Origin: Komagataeibacter rhaeticus
GTDB lineage: Bacteria > Pseudomonadota > Alphaproteobacteria > Acetobacterales > Acetobacteraceae
Assembly (NCBI RefSeq): GCF_003207855.1
Contig: NZ_NKTZ01000009.1
Coordinates: 1-64,000 of the forward strand
DNA: 64,000 bases
Direction: 5' to 3'
The position numbers and the translations under genes are program-made. Position 1 is the first letter of the stretch, and every line of letters starts with the position of its first letter. This document shows, piece by piece, positions 48,051 through 56,417 of this stretch. The notes beneath the pieces were generated by a model. That model searched no databases. It was given only the letters and a program-made list of their open reading frames with translations, and was not told the origin of the DNA.

Positions 48051-48905
48051 ATGACACAGATCACTCCCCCCGATGAAACCGTTATGGACCAATGGCATGT
48101 CATCAGTCCCCTTTCGCAACTGCGCAGCATGCCGACCGACACCATGCTGCTGGACCGGCCCATCACCTTCGGCCATGACGCGCAGGGCAGGCCATTCGCC
48201 TGTGACGTAACCCAAAAGCGCCTGCTGCCCGTGCGGGCGCGCCATGGCTGCCTGTGGACCTGTCCTGGCACCCCTGCGGGTGATATTCCCGCCATTGACG
48301 AAGCACTGGAACCGGACCGCAGGCTGGTGGATTGCGGGGTGTTCACAGTGCGCACCTCCGCGCCGCGTATCGTCGAGAATTTTCTCGACATGGCGCATTT
48401 CCCCTTCGTGCACACCAACATCCTGGGGGCCGAGCCGGACACGGAAGTCGCCCGCTACACCATAGAACTGCGTGAAGGCGGCAACGAGATCTGGGCCACG
48501 GACTGCCATTTCTACCAGCCACAGGCCGCCCTTTCCGCCACCGACGGGATCGATACCGAATACCTGTACCGCGTGGCAGGCCCGTTTGTGACGCTTCTGT
48601 ACAAGACCTGTCCCGCCCGGCCCGGACGCTTTGACGTGATCGCCCTGTTCGTCCAGCCCATGACGCAGGAATGCGCGCGGGCGCATCCGGTGATGTTCCT
48701 GATAGACGAGGCATCCCCCCTGGCCGACCTGGTGGAGTTCCAGCAGACCATCTTCCTGCAGGACCGCATCATACTGGAAAACCAGCGCCCGCGACGGCTG
48801 CCGCTTTCCGCCGGGGCCGAAATCCCGACCATGGCGGACCGCATGTCGGTCGCCTACCGCCGCTGGCTGCGCGATCGCGGCATGACCTATGGCACCACGG
48901 CCTGA
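48051..48905 (+). CDS. Rieske-type oxygenase catalytic domain lacking its own Rieske cluster
   Basis: This 284-aa protein matches vanillate-demethylase/PaO-type oxygenase alpha subunits at both ends. The N-terminal strand (MDQWHVISPLSQL, LLDRPITFGHDAQGRPFA) is followed directly by the post-Rieske segment (HGCLWTCPGTPAGDIPA). The roughly 60 residues that should hold CxH and CxxH are missing. The mononuclear iron site is intact: D113-x2-H116-x4-H121 in NFLDMAHFPFVH, with a candidate third ligand D238 (FLQDRIILENQ). CAGGAA lies about 9 nt before ATG 48051. It is divergent from the stand-alone Rieske gene. The substrate is unknown. Confidence 0.85.
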   Translation: MTQITPPDETVMDQWHVISPLSQLRSMPTDTMLLDRPITFGHDAQGRPFACDVTQKRLLPVRARHGCLWTCPGTPAGDIPAIDEALEPDRRLVDCGVFTVRTSAPRIVENFLDMAHFPFVHTNILGAEPDTEVARYTIELREGGNEIWATDCHFYQPQAALSATDGIDTEYLYRVAGPFVTLLYKTCPARPGRFDVIALFVQPMTQECARAHPVMFLIDEASPLADLVEFQQTIFLQDRIILENQRPRRLPLSAGAEIPTMADRMSVAYRRWLRDRGMTYGTTA

Positions 48906-49013
48906 ACACCTGCGTCCAGCGCATTACCCCCTTCCCCCCGGTGGGGCTGCGGGCCTGCGGCGCATGGTGTAAGCCTGCTGCACCAGCACAGGCAGACAGG
49001 ACAGGAGCCACAC

Positions 49014-49190
49014 ATGACCGACCAGACCACGACCAGCGCCTTCGATCAGGGCAAGGCCGCCGCCACCAAGGGCGAGCCACTGATCGAAAACCCGTTCGAC
49101 GAAACGCTGCCCGCCTATGAACAGTGGAACAGGGGCTGGTGGAGCGTGCGTGAAAACGATGGCGACTTCGACCCCTTTGCCGAGAAATAG
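49014..49190 (+). CDS. Small RMF/CrpP-like protein
   Basis: This 58-aa reading frame begins ATG 49014, with AGGAG about 7 nt upstream. It contains AFDQGKAAATKGEP, ENPFDETLPAYEQWNRGWW and an acidic tail. The pattern A-x3-G-x-x-A-A...N-P-[FY]...W-x-x-G-W resembles ribosome modulation factor-like small proteins (Rmf/CrpP family), some of which bind ribosomes in stationary phase. This is pattern recognition only. It lies 108 nt after the oxygenase catalytic gene and is followed by a strong terminator, so it could be cotranscribed or separate. Confidence 0.68.
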   Translation: MTDQTTTSAFDQGKAAATKGEPLIENPFDETLPAYEQWNRGWWSVRENDGDFDPFAEK

Positions 49191-49316
49191 GCCATCGGGG
49201 CACGATGGCGTGAAGTCATCCAAACGTGAGCACGCGCCCATTGCGCCGGGACACGCCCGCATGGAATGAAGGGGGCTGACGGTTCGTTATAGCAGATATG
49301 CGACTGTCCTCAGGAT

Positions 49317-49347
49317 AAGGCGGCATCGGCAACGGTGCCGCCTTTTT
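49317..49347 (+). terminator. Intrinsic terminator after the RMF-like gene
   Basis: The stem AAGGCGGCA / TGCCGCCTT with a 10-nt loop is followed by TTT, on the plus strand. It faces the convergent ClC gene. Confidence 0.75.
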
Positions 49348-49362
49348 CCGTCCCCCGCCGGG

Positions 49363-50694
49363 TCAGGAGCGTGCCGACATGCTGCCCGGTGCTGCCGGCC
49401 GCAGCGTGGGGGCCGGTGCGCCGTCCACACGCGCGCAGACCCGCAAGCCCAGCAGCGCACTGGCCGAAGCCAGCAGGACGGGAACCCACATGTCATGCCC
49501 CAGCTGCGTGAATTCGATGCCAAGGGCAATGGCCGTAAGCGGCATGGACATGAACGTGCCCAGAAAGGCAATGCCCCCCAGCAGCGCCACCGTACCCATG
49601 GCAACCGGCGGCAGGAACAGGTTCCACACCCCCGCCAGCACGGTGGAAAGCAGTGCCCCCATGGCCAGGCTGGGGGTCAGCAGGCCACCGGCCGCGCCGG
49701 CCCGCACCGCCCCCATGATCGCCACGAATTTAAGCACCAGCACCACCGCGGCCAGCTGCACCCCCATCTGGGCGGCCAGTGCCAGCTGCATCGGCCCGCG
49801 CCCGTTGCCTGGCAGCTGCGGATAGAAACAGGTCGCCACCCCCAGCAGCGGAAACACCACCAGGCACCAGCCGATACGCGACACCCCCGTCGCCGCCCGG
49901 TTCTGCACGACAGCCATCACGCGCCTGGCCATATGCGCCGCAATGCCGACAACCGGCCCCGCGCACAGTGCCCACAGTACCACGGGCACGGTCACCGCCA
50001 TGGCCCCGGTTTCATACTGGTGCACATTACCCAGCACCGCCCATGGCACGCACGCCCCGATGGCCGAGGCCCCCATCGCGCACAGCACCGCGCGCTGGCC
50101 CGTGGTGCCCAGCAGCACTTCCAGTATGAACAGCGCACCACCCAGCGGCACATTGTACACCGCCGCAAGCCCGGCCCCCGCCCCACACGCGATGATGATG
50201 CGCCGGTCGGCCGCCACCAGCCCCAGCATGCGGCCCGTGCCGGTGGCCAGCACGGCACCCAGTTCACGCGGCGCCACCTCACGCCCCAGCGGGGAACCCA
50301 GGGCCACGGTCACGATCTGCAGCAGCAGGTGCACAAGGGTGGAGAGCGGCGGCATCGGCCGCCCCAGCTCCGTCTTGCCCACGGCCCCGCCAATGCTGAC
50401 CAGCGGCCTGCCGAAACGCCCCAGCGCCCACCAGCCCACACCCGCCACCACGCCCGCCGCGCACAGTGCGGCCACCCGCCGCCACGCGGGGGCGGCACTG
50501 ACCCCCTGCACAAACGTATGCGGGCCGCCCGGCTGGCCGTAGCCGTAAGCCAGGTGCTGGATCATGTGCAGCAGCAGCGACAGCACCGTTCCCCCCAGTC
50601 CCGACAGGATGCCCGTCACCACGACCGCGACGGCCATGACCGGCCACGGCGTATGGGACACGGAAGCGGAAGGGGAGGAAGCAGGTGCGGACAT
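49363..50694 (-). CDS. ClC-family chloride channel/antiporter
   Basis: This 443-aa protein should have 10-12 membrane helices. Selectivity-filter regions are recognisable: LGSPLGREVAPRE corresponds to the GREGP loop, with the gating Glu kept but a Val-Ala insertion or substitution. YNVPLGGALFILEVLLG matches the helix after it, and AGAAGGLLTPSLAMGALL matches the GxFxP region, altered to G-L-L-T-P. It probably moves chloride or another anion, perhaps for acid resistance. ATG 50694 is chosen because the frame upstream to 50871 lacks similarity. Confidence 0.82.
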   Translation of the reverse strand: MSAPASSPSASVSHTPWPVMAVAVVVTGILSGLGGTVLSLLLHMIQHLAYGYGQPGGPHTFVQGVSAAPAWRRVAALCAAGVVAGVGWWALGRFGRPLVSIGGAVGKTELGRPMPPLSTLVHLLLQIVTVALGSPLGREVAPRELGAVLATGTGRMLGLVAADRRIIIACGAGAGLAAVYNVPLGGALFILEVLLGTTGQRAVLCAMGASAIGACVPWAVLGNVHQYETGAMAVTVPVVLWALCAGPVVGIAAHMARRVMAVVQNRAATGVSRIGWCLVVFPLLGVATCFYPQLPGNGRGPMQLALAAQMGVQLAAVVLVLKFVAIMGAVRAGAAGGLLTPSLAMGALLSTVLAGVWNLFLPPVAMGTVALLGGIAFLGTFMSMPLTAIALGIEFTQLGHDMWVPVLLASASALLGLRVCARVDGAPAPTLRPAAPGSMSARS

Positions 50695-50854
50695 GACGTT
50701 ATGAGGTAGGCCGGATCGGGGATCGGGCGCAAGCCGACTTTGCAGGGATGCATGGACACGGAACCGGACAGGTGACACACGCCCCCGGCCCATGCGGGCG
50801 GCGGGGCCGGCAGCATGCGAAAGACCGGAACGGGAAGTGCTGCATTGTTCATTA

Positions 50855-50867
50855 CGATATGATATCG
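50855..50867. promoter_or_regulatory. 13-bp perfect palindrome in the ClC/glnK divergent region
   Basis: CGATAT-G-ATATCG lies 160 nt upstream of the ClC start and 195 nt upstream of glnK. It could be an operator for either gene. No sigma-54 -24/-12 pair was found for glnK in this interval. The rest of the 50.70-51.06 kb stretch shows no other clear element. Confidence 0.35.
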
Positions 50868-51061
50868 ACAACGCACCTGCCCCCTGTCATGCCCTGCTCC
50901 GGGAGCGGGTGGCGGGGCATGCACAATGGCCACACCTGCCCCGGGGTATGAAACTGCGGCGTAAAGACAGTAGCCAGTTCATATTGTTTACAGATATGGT
51001 TGCCTTTACGGAACAGAGGCAGCTAAATGAATTTCCAGGGGCAGGGCAGGAAGGGAACGAA

Positions 51062-51400
51062 ATGAAATTTGTCATTGCCATCATCAAGCCATTCAAGCTG
51101 GATGAGGTGCGCGAGGGATTGCACTCCATCGGGGTGGATGCCCTGACGGCCACCGAAGTGAAGGGATATGGCCGCCAGAAAGGCCAGACCGAAATCTATC
51201 GTGGCGCTGAATACAACATCCAGTTCCTGCCCAAGATCAAGCTCGAGATCGCGGTGCCCGCCACCCAGTGCGACAAGGTGGTGGAGGTGATCCAGAGCGC
51301 CGCGTGCACCGGCAAGATCGGAGATGGCAAGATTTTTGTTCTGGACCTGCAACAGGCAATACGTATCAGGACACAGGAAACCGGAGAAAACGCGCTGTGA
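51062..51400 (+). CDS. glnK: Nitrogen regulatory protein P-II (GlnK)
   Basis: This 112-aa PII protein starts MKFVIAIIKPFKLDEVREGL. The T-loop ends at Tyr51 (GQTEIYRGAEY), the site of uridylylation, and the C-terminal GKIGDGKIFV segment binds nucleotide. It blocks AmtB and reports 2-oxoglutarate/ATP status. ATG 51062 has AGGAAGGG about 6 nt upstream. The stop overlaps the amtB GTG start (GTGA), the usual glnK-amtB coupling. Confidence 0.96.
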   Translation: MKFVIAIIKPFKLDEVREGLHSIGVDALTATEVKGYGRQKGQTEIYRGAEYNIQFLPKIKLEIAVPATQCDKVVEVIQSAACTGKIGDGKIFVLDLQQAIRIRTQETGENAL

Positions 51401-52776
51401 TCACAAAGATTGGCAAGATCGGACGCCATGCGGGGCTGGCCGCAGCCGTAACCGCCGTGTCCCTGCGCGGCCTGCCCGCCATGGCGGCTGATGCCGCCCC
51501 CCCCGCGATCGACACGGGCGATACCGCATGGATGCTGGTCAGCACGGCACTCGTGCTGCTGATGACCATTCCGGGCCTGGCCCTGTTCTATGGCGGCATG
51601 GTCCGCAAGAAGAACGTGCTGGCCACGCTCATGCAGTCCTTCAGCATATGCTGCATCATGACGGTTGTGTGGATGGTGCTGGGCTACAGCCTGACCTTCA
51701 CATCGGGCAATTCCTTCATCGGTGGCCTGTCGCGTATTATGCTCAACGGCATGGGCGCGGGAATCAGCAAGGGTGCCGACGTGCCCTTCACCATGGCCGC
51801 GGGCACTGACGCCGCAACCGCCATGACCATTCCCGAAAGCGTGTGGATGACGTTCCAGATGACGTTCGCCATCATCACGCCCGCCCTGATCACCGGCGCC
51901 TTTGCCGAACGCATGAAGTTCAGCGCCATGTGCGTGTTCACCATCCTGTGGGGCCTGCTGGTCTATGTGCCGGTGGCCCACTGGGTATGGGGGCCGGGTG
52001 GCTGGGTTGCGGGCCAGATCGGCGCGATCGACTTTGCCGGTGGCACGGTCGTGCATATCAATGCCGGTATTGCCGGTCTGGTCGCCGCCCTGGTGCTGGG
52101 CCGCCGCAAGGGATATGGGGAGGAAGACCTCTCCCCCTACAACCTGACCTATGCCGTCATCGGTGCCTCGCTGCTGTGGGTGGGCTGGTTCGGCTTCAAC
52201 GCGGGTTCGGCCGGGGGGGCGAACGGCCGTGCGGGCATGGCCATGGCCACCACCCAGATTGCCGCCGCCGCCGCTGGCGTATCGTGGATGTGCGCCGAAT
52301 GGATGAAGACCGGCAAGCCGACCGTGCTGGGCATCATCTCCGGTGCCGTGGCGGGACTGGTGGCCATTACGCCTGCGGCTGGCTTCGTGCTGCCCGGTGG
52401 CGCGCTGGTGATCGGGCTGCTGGCCGGTGTGATCTGCTTCTGGGGGGCTACGGGGCTCAAGCACATGATGGGCTATGATGACAGCCTTGATGCCTTTGGC
52501 GTGCATGGCATTGGCGGTATTGTGGGCGCGCTGCTGACCGGCGTATTCGCCTATGGCCCGCTTTCCGCCACCGATGCCAGCCCCGAGGGCGTGGTCGGCT
52601 CCTTCCACCAGCTGGTGGCGCAGGCGGAATCCGTGGGCGTGACCATCATCTGGTGCGCGGTGATCAGCTTCATCCTGCTCAAGGCCATTGACCTGACCAT
52701 CGGGCTGCGTGTCAGCCGGGATGAGGAAATGGAAGGTCTGGACATGAGCCTGCATGGTGAACGGATCAATTCCTGA
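51397..52776 (+). CDS. amtB: Ammonium transporter AmtB
   Basis: This 459-aa transporter has a signal-like N-terminus (residues 1-30, with AMAADAAPP near the cleavage) and 11 membrane helices. Amt motifs are DTAWMLVSTALVLLMTIPGLALFYGGMV, the channel-lining His region DFAGGTVVHINAGIAGLVAAL and DSLDAFGVHGIGGIVGALLTG. It imports ammonium under GlnK control. The start is GTG 51397 overlapping the glnK stop, with GGAGA 10 nt upstream. A strong terminator follows. Confidence 0.96.
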   Translation: MITKIGKIGRHAGLAAAVTAVSLRGLPAMAADAAPPAIDTGDTAWMLVSTALVLLMTIPGLALFYGGMVRKKNVLATLMQSFSICCIMTVVWMVLGYSLTFTSGNSFIGGLSRIMLNGMGAGISKGADVPFTMAAGTDAATAMTIPESVWMTFQMTFAIITPALITGAFAERMKFSAMCVFTILWGLLVYVPVAHWVWGPGGWVAGQIGAIDFAGGTVVHINAGIAGLVAALVLGRRKGYGEEDLSPYNLTYAVIGASLLWVGWFGFNAGSAGGANGRAGMAMATTQIAAAAAGVSWMCAEWMKTGKPTVLGIISGAVAGLVAITPAAGFVLPGGALVIGLLAGVICFWGATGLKHMMGYDDSLDAFGVHGIGGIVGALLTGVFAYGPLSATDASPEGVVGSFHQLVAQAESVGVTIIWCAVISFILLKAIDLTIGLRVSRDEEMEGLDMSLHGERINS

Positions 52777-52805
52777 CCCCCTGCCCTGACGGGCGACATG
52801 ACCAG

Positions 52806-52833
52806 GGGCGGCCCAGGAGGCCGCCCTTTTTTT
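52806..52833 (+). terminator. Intrinsic terminator of glnK-amtB
   Basis: The stem GGGCGGCC / GGCCGCCC with loop CAGGA is followed by seven T, 30 nt after the amtB stop. Confidence 0.93.
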
Positions 52834-52925
52834 ATACCGGCGCCCTTGGCATGACGCTGCCGGTCCGGGAAAACAGCCTGCCCCACCCTGCCGTCAGGGC
52901 AATGCAAACCGGCATGGAAGCGGAA

Positions 52926-52985
52926 AGGAATGCCGCCTTCCCGGAAAAGACGGCATTCCCTGAAGCATCCTGGACCATGCTTTAC
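52926..52985 (+). repeat. Double-hairpin intergenic repeat, copy D (degenerate)
   Basis: Hairpin 1 is GGAATGCCG / CGGCATTCC (52927-52959). Hairpin 2 is AAGCAT / ATGCTT (52963-52982), followed by TACC. The order and the link CATT(T/C)CCTGAAGC match copy A closely. On the minus strand it lies just past the TonB receptor stop and may also end that transcript. Confidence 0.65.
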
Positions 52986-53016
52986 CCGCAACGGCCCTGC
53001 TGGCCTGCACGGCCGG

Positions 53017-55215
53017 TCAGAAAGACTGCGAGATCCCGGTCAGGATCGTGCGGCGCAGCCCGTATTGCGGTGCGCCCACGCCAATGCCCGTGCCGCTGCG
53101 CAGCATGTAGGGGTGATCGAACAGGTTGGTCACATCCAGCCGCAACTGCGTGGTCCGCAGGAAACGGGAATGGAACAGGTCACGAAAGGACTGCACGACC
53201 GACATGTTGAAGGTGGCGTATTGCGGGATCACCCCGCCATTGGGCACATCCGAATCCTGCCGCAGCCCGCTGCCATACACCATGGTGGCCGAAAGGCGCG
53301 TCGGGTGCCCGGTGCGATGGAAGAATGTGTAGGCCCCCCCGGCCGAGGCGGTCCAGCGCTGGTCATGATCCAGATGGATCCAGTGCTGGCTGATATAGGC
53401 CAGGTCATCGGCGGCGAAATTGAACTGCGCGCTTGTAATGTCCTTGCCGATGGCGCGCGACCACGCGAAATTGCCATAGAGCGAAAGCGGCCCGCGATCA
53501 TAGGAGGTCGAGAATTCGTAGCCATTGACCTGTCCCCGCCGGTAATTGAAGCCGGACAGGATGATCGGTGCCCCGAACTGCCCTTCATCAATCAGGTTAT
53601 GCGCCAGCTTGTAATAGGCATCGAACGACACGCGCCAGCCGGGCAGGATGGTCTGCTCGATCCCGGCATCGAAATAATGATCACGCTCGGACTTGACCGT
53701 ACTGCTGCCATTTGATGCCGCGGCACCGGACGTATTGGCAAACTGCTGCAGGTCGGTCCCCCCCACCACCTCGAACGGCGGCGGCGTGAAATAGCGTGAA
53801 TATCCCGCATGCAGCACGCCGCCTTTCCATGCGCGCCATACCACATTGATGCGCGGGCTGAGCTGGTGCTCGTTGGTGTATTCACCCACGCCATCAAAGC
53901 GCAGGCCGTAATTGACCGTGACATTGCGCAGCGGCCGCCATTCATCCTGCACATACAGGCCATAGATATCGCCCGTGCGGCCATTGCCCGTATGGATGTT
54001 GATCATCTGGTCATTGGCATCGAACACCGTGGCGTCCGCCTTGGTGATGTTGCGTTCGGCAAAGACCTGGAAGCCGAAGCGGATGGTATGGTCGGGGCGC
54101 ACCCGCCAGGTCACGTCGCTCTGCGTGCCGGTGGACATGACCGACCGTTCGGCATGCTGGCTTATGCCCATATAGGCCAGGTCCCCCAGATTGGGATCAG
54201 GGCTGTAGCCAAGGCTGCTGTAGCGCGAGAAGACCGAGGTCTGGAGCGAGAACGCCCCGATCTCCTTCTGGAGCGACAGGATGGCGAAATCCGTGATTTC
54301 CTTCTGGTGCTCGTTCAGGTCGCCACTGCCTGGCGCATTGGGCAGGAGTGCGGTGTAGTTCTGGTCAAACAGCGGCTGGCCGCCATTGTTGGGTAGCTGG
54401 TACTCGGCGTTCGATACCCCGGCAATCAGGCTGATCCGCGTGTTTTCATCCACCGTGTACCGCAGGTGCCCCAGGAAGTGGTACTGGTTGCTCAGGTCAT
54501 GCGGCGCATTGAAGGAGGCGGTCGTATTCTCGATCCCTACCCGGTCATGCACGTAATCGGCGGTAAAGAAGTAATCCCACTTTCCATACTGCCCCCCATA
54601 CTGGGCGGAAGGAAAGAAGTAGTCGCGCGCGCCACCATAGATCGACACGTTGCCGCCCTTGTTGGTCGTCCCGTTCTTGGTGGTGATGTCCACCACCGCC
54701 GCCTGCAGGAAGCCGTACTGCACCGGCAGCGCGCCGGTGGAAAGGGACAGGTTGTCGGCAAAGCGGGTCATGAGGGTCTGACCGAACACGTTCATGCCTT
54801 CGGGCAGCTGCACGCCATCCAGGCGGAACTGTACCTCGTTATGGTCACCGCGCACATGGATCTGGCCGTAACTGTCCTGTGCCACACCGGGGGCCTGCAG
54901 CAGCACGCTGTTCAGTCCCGCGTTGTCACCGCCCGGAATGGTTTCCAGCGCCCTGCGGCTGAAGGCATGCACCGTGGCCCCCGTGGAGGGCTGGAGCTGC
55001 ATCCGCGCGCGGTCAAGCCGTGCGGTGACGGTCATGGTCTCGGGCGCGGAAGACGGACGGGTTACATCCTTTTCCCCCGTCGTGGCGGTGCTGCTGGCGG
55101 CAGCGGCGGACAGCACCGGCTCCTGGCCCATCGCACTGGCAAGGGGGGTCAGGATGGTCATGGCCAGAAGCATGGCCGGTGAATGGGGACGGGCGGAAAA
55201 CCATAGGCGCATCAT
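53017..55215 (-). CDS. TonB-dependent outer membrane receptor
   Basis: This 732-aa protein has a signal peptide (residues 1-30), a plug domain (about 60-180: TMTVTARLD resembles the start of the plug after the TonB-box region, with VQFRLDGVQLPEGMN and GALPVQYG) and a C-terminal 22-strand barrel ending in the aromatic S-Q-S-F. Frequent EWRPLRNVTVNYGLRFDG-type strands are typical. It resembles the Cir/OMR type of receptor and could import siderophore, cobalamin or a sugar. No transport genes are next to it, so the substrate is unknown. Upstream DNA is AT-rich with two related palindromes. Confidence 0.9.
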   Translation of the reverse strand: MMRLWFSARPHSPAMLLAMTILTPLASAMGQEPVLSAAAASSTATTGEKDVTRPSSAPETMTVTARLDRARMQLQPSTGATVHAFSRRALETIPGGDNAGLNSVLLQAPGVAQDSYGQIHVRGDHNEVQFRLDGVQLPEGMNVFGQTLMTRFADNLSLSTGALPVQYGFLQAAVVDITTKNGTTNKGGNVSIYGGARDYFFPSAQYGGQYGKWDYFFTADYVHDRVGIENTTASFNAPHDLSNQYHFLGHLRYTVDENTRISLIAGVSNAEYQLPNNGGQPLFDQNYTALLPNAPGSGDLNEHQKEITDFAILSLQKEIGAFSLQTSVFSRYSSLGYSPDPNLGDLAYMGISQHAERSVMSTGTQSDVTWRVRPDHTIRFGFQVFAERNITKADATVFDANDQMINIHTGNGRTGDIYGLYVQDEWRPLRNVTVNYGLRFDGVGEYTNEHQLSPRINVVWRAWKGGVLHAGYSRYFTPPPFEVVGGTDLQQFANTSGAAASNGSSTVKSERDHYFDAGIEQTILPGWRVSFDAYYKLAHNLIDEGQFGAPIILSGFNYRRGQVNGYEFSTSYDRGPLSLYGNFAWSRAIGKDITSAQFNFAADDLAYISQHWIHLDHDQRWTASAGGAYTFFHRTGHPTRLSATMVYGSGLRQDSDVPNGGVIPQYATFNMSVVQSFRDLFHSRFLRTTQLRLDVTNLFDHPYMLRSGTGIGVGAPQYGLRRTILTGISQSF

Positions 55216-55325
55216 GGCGGGGCGGGCTCACATCCAGAAAAATGATTTCGGGAAGCGCAGCATTATTTGGTACAATATAACATAACAATCTAAAAAAGCA
55301 GCCTGTCGCTCAGCCCTCGCGTTAT

Positions 55326-55341
55326 GTTGCATTTACGCAAC
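55326..55341. promoter_or_regulatory. 16-bp palindrome upstream of the TonB receptor (site 1)
   Basis: GTTGC-ATTTAC-GCAAC is a perfect 5-bp-arm inverted repeat about 110 nt upstream of the receptor start. It agrees with the palindrome at 55520-55535 in 12 of 16 positions, suggesting two sites for one DNA-binding protein. Confidence 0.45.
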
Positions 55342-55519
55342 ACACCCCAAGGCTGACCGGCATAGTCTGGTCACATCTACCAGGAATCCGGAATGTCTTT
55401 ACGTATGGCAACCGGACATGACCGGGCGACATGACCATGCAGGATGCGGATAACCAGAACCGGACAGGCAACACGCTCGCCCCGTCCAATGACGGGATGT
55501 AAACGCTGTTCTAAAACAG

Positions 55520-55535
55520 GTTGCGTATACGTAAC
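55520..55535. promoter_or_regulatory. 16-bp palindrome upstream of the TonB receptor (site 2)
   Basis: GTTGCGTATACGTAAC is an imperfect palindrome centred on CGTATACG, 109 nt from the tetR stop. The 55216-55643 stretch (428 nt) between the receptor and tetR has no gene; it holds these two sites, AT-rich DNA and a partial repeat. Confidence 0.45.
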
Positions 55536-55551
55536 AATAAAAATTCTGGAT

Positions 55552-55613
55552 ATGGCATTTTTCAAAACTCCCTGAAAAACGCTTCCCCAACACTTTCCTG
55601 TTATTTTCAGGCC
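55552..55613 (+). repeat. Half copy of the double-hairpin repeat (copy E)
   Basis: CCTGAAAAACGCTTCCCCAA followed by CACTTTCCTGTTATTTTCAGGCC matches the right half of copy B (TTGAAAAAAGCTTCACCAAAAACTTC...CCAGGTC). Only the GAAGC-type arm region and the outer end remain; hairpin 1 is missing. Confidence 0.45.
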
Positions 55614-55643
55614 ATTTCACGGATGGCTTCTGAAAACGGCCTT

Positions 55644-56351
55644 TCAGTCGGCCGCCGTGTCCATGACAAGCGGCGGCAGGCGCGGGGCTTCGCGCATATA
55701 GGCGTTCAGGAATGTCCTGACAGCGGACCGGGCGATGAAGATGATATGTGCCTCGTCCGTGTTGACCGGCAACTGCATGCGCGCGCGTGCCGCGATGCGC
55801 GTCTGGCACAGCGCGTAGAACTGCTCCGCCGCGAAAACGGGGTCGGGAATGTTCAGCACGCCCGCGTCATTATGCTGCATGAGCCATGCGGACAGGATGT
55901 TGATGGCCTTCTGCGGGCCGTGCTTCCAGAAGGTCTCCGCCAGGGCGGGGAAATTGCCGGCCTCCGAGATGATGATGCGGTTGAGCATGAGCGACAGCGG
56001 CGAGGTAAGCAGGCGGATCATGGCCACCGCCAGATGGTCGAGCGATTCCGTAAGGTTCGCCCCCTCGTCTATCCGGCTGAACAGAAGGGGCATCTTCTCG
56101 CACGCGCACTGTTCCACAAAGGCGGAGAACAGCGTGGCCTTGCTGTCGAAATAATTGTACAGCGTACCCTTGGATACCCCGGCATCGCGCGCAATGCCCG
56201 ACATGCTGGCCCCTTCGTACCCATGTTCGGCAAAAACCCGCGCGGCACCAGCCAGTATCTGCGCGCGTTTGGCGGCGGAAGCCCCCGAAGGCACGCAATC
56301 TTCCGCCTGTGCCTGGCGTGGCCGGTCTGCCGTGGTACCCATTGAAATCAT
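55644..56351 (-). CDS. TetR/AcrR-family transcriptional repressor
   Basis: This 235-aa regulator has an N-terminal TetR HTH (KRAQILAGAARVFAEHGYEG, GIARDAGVSKGTLYNYFDSK) and a helical ligand-binding domain of about 140 residues with the AefR-like C-terminal form. ATG 56351 is 4 nt from GGAG-like sequence, and ATG 56342 is also possible. It is divergent from the outer membrane factor at 56513. A 19-bp perfect inverted repeat between them (56418-56436) is a probable operator, so it likely represses that gene and itself. Confidence 0.9.
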   Translation of the reverse strand: MISMGTTADRPRQAQAEDCVPSGASAAKRAQILAGAARVFAEHGYEGASMSGIARDAGVSKGTLYNYFDSKATLFSAFVEQCACEKMPLLFSRIDEGANLTESLDHLAVAMIRLLTSPLSLMLNRIIISEAGNFPALAETFWKHGPQKAINILSAWLMQHNDAGVLNIPDPVFAAEQFYALCQTRIAARARMQLPVNTDEAHIIFIARSAVRTFLNAYMREAPRLPPLVMDTAAD

Positions 56352-56417
56352 CCTGCTCCCAGTAATCGGTGCGTACTTTCGATTGACCCCGTGCGGAAAG
56401 CCGATAGGCTAGGGGAC

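Noticed and set aside
50871-51061. A sigma-54 promoter upstream of glnK
   Set aside because: The best candidate (TGGCCACACCTGC near 50933) has the wrong GG-GC spacing for a -24/-12 element.
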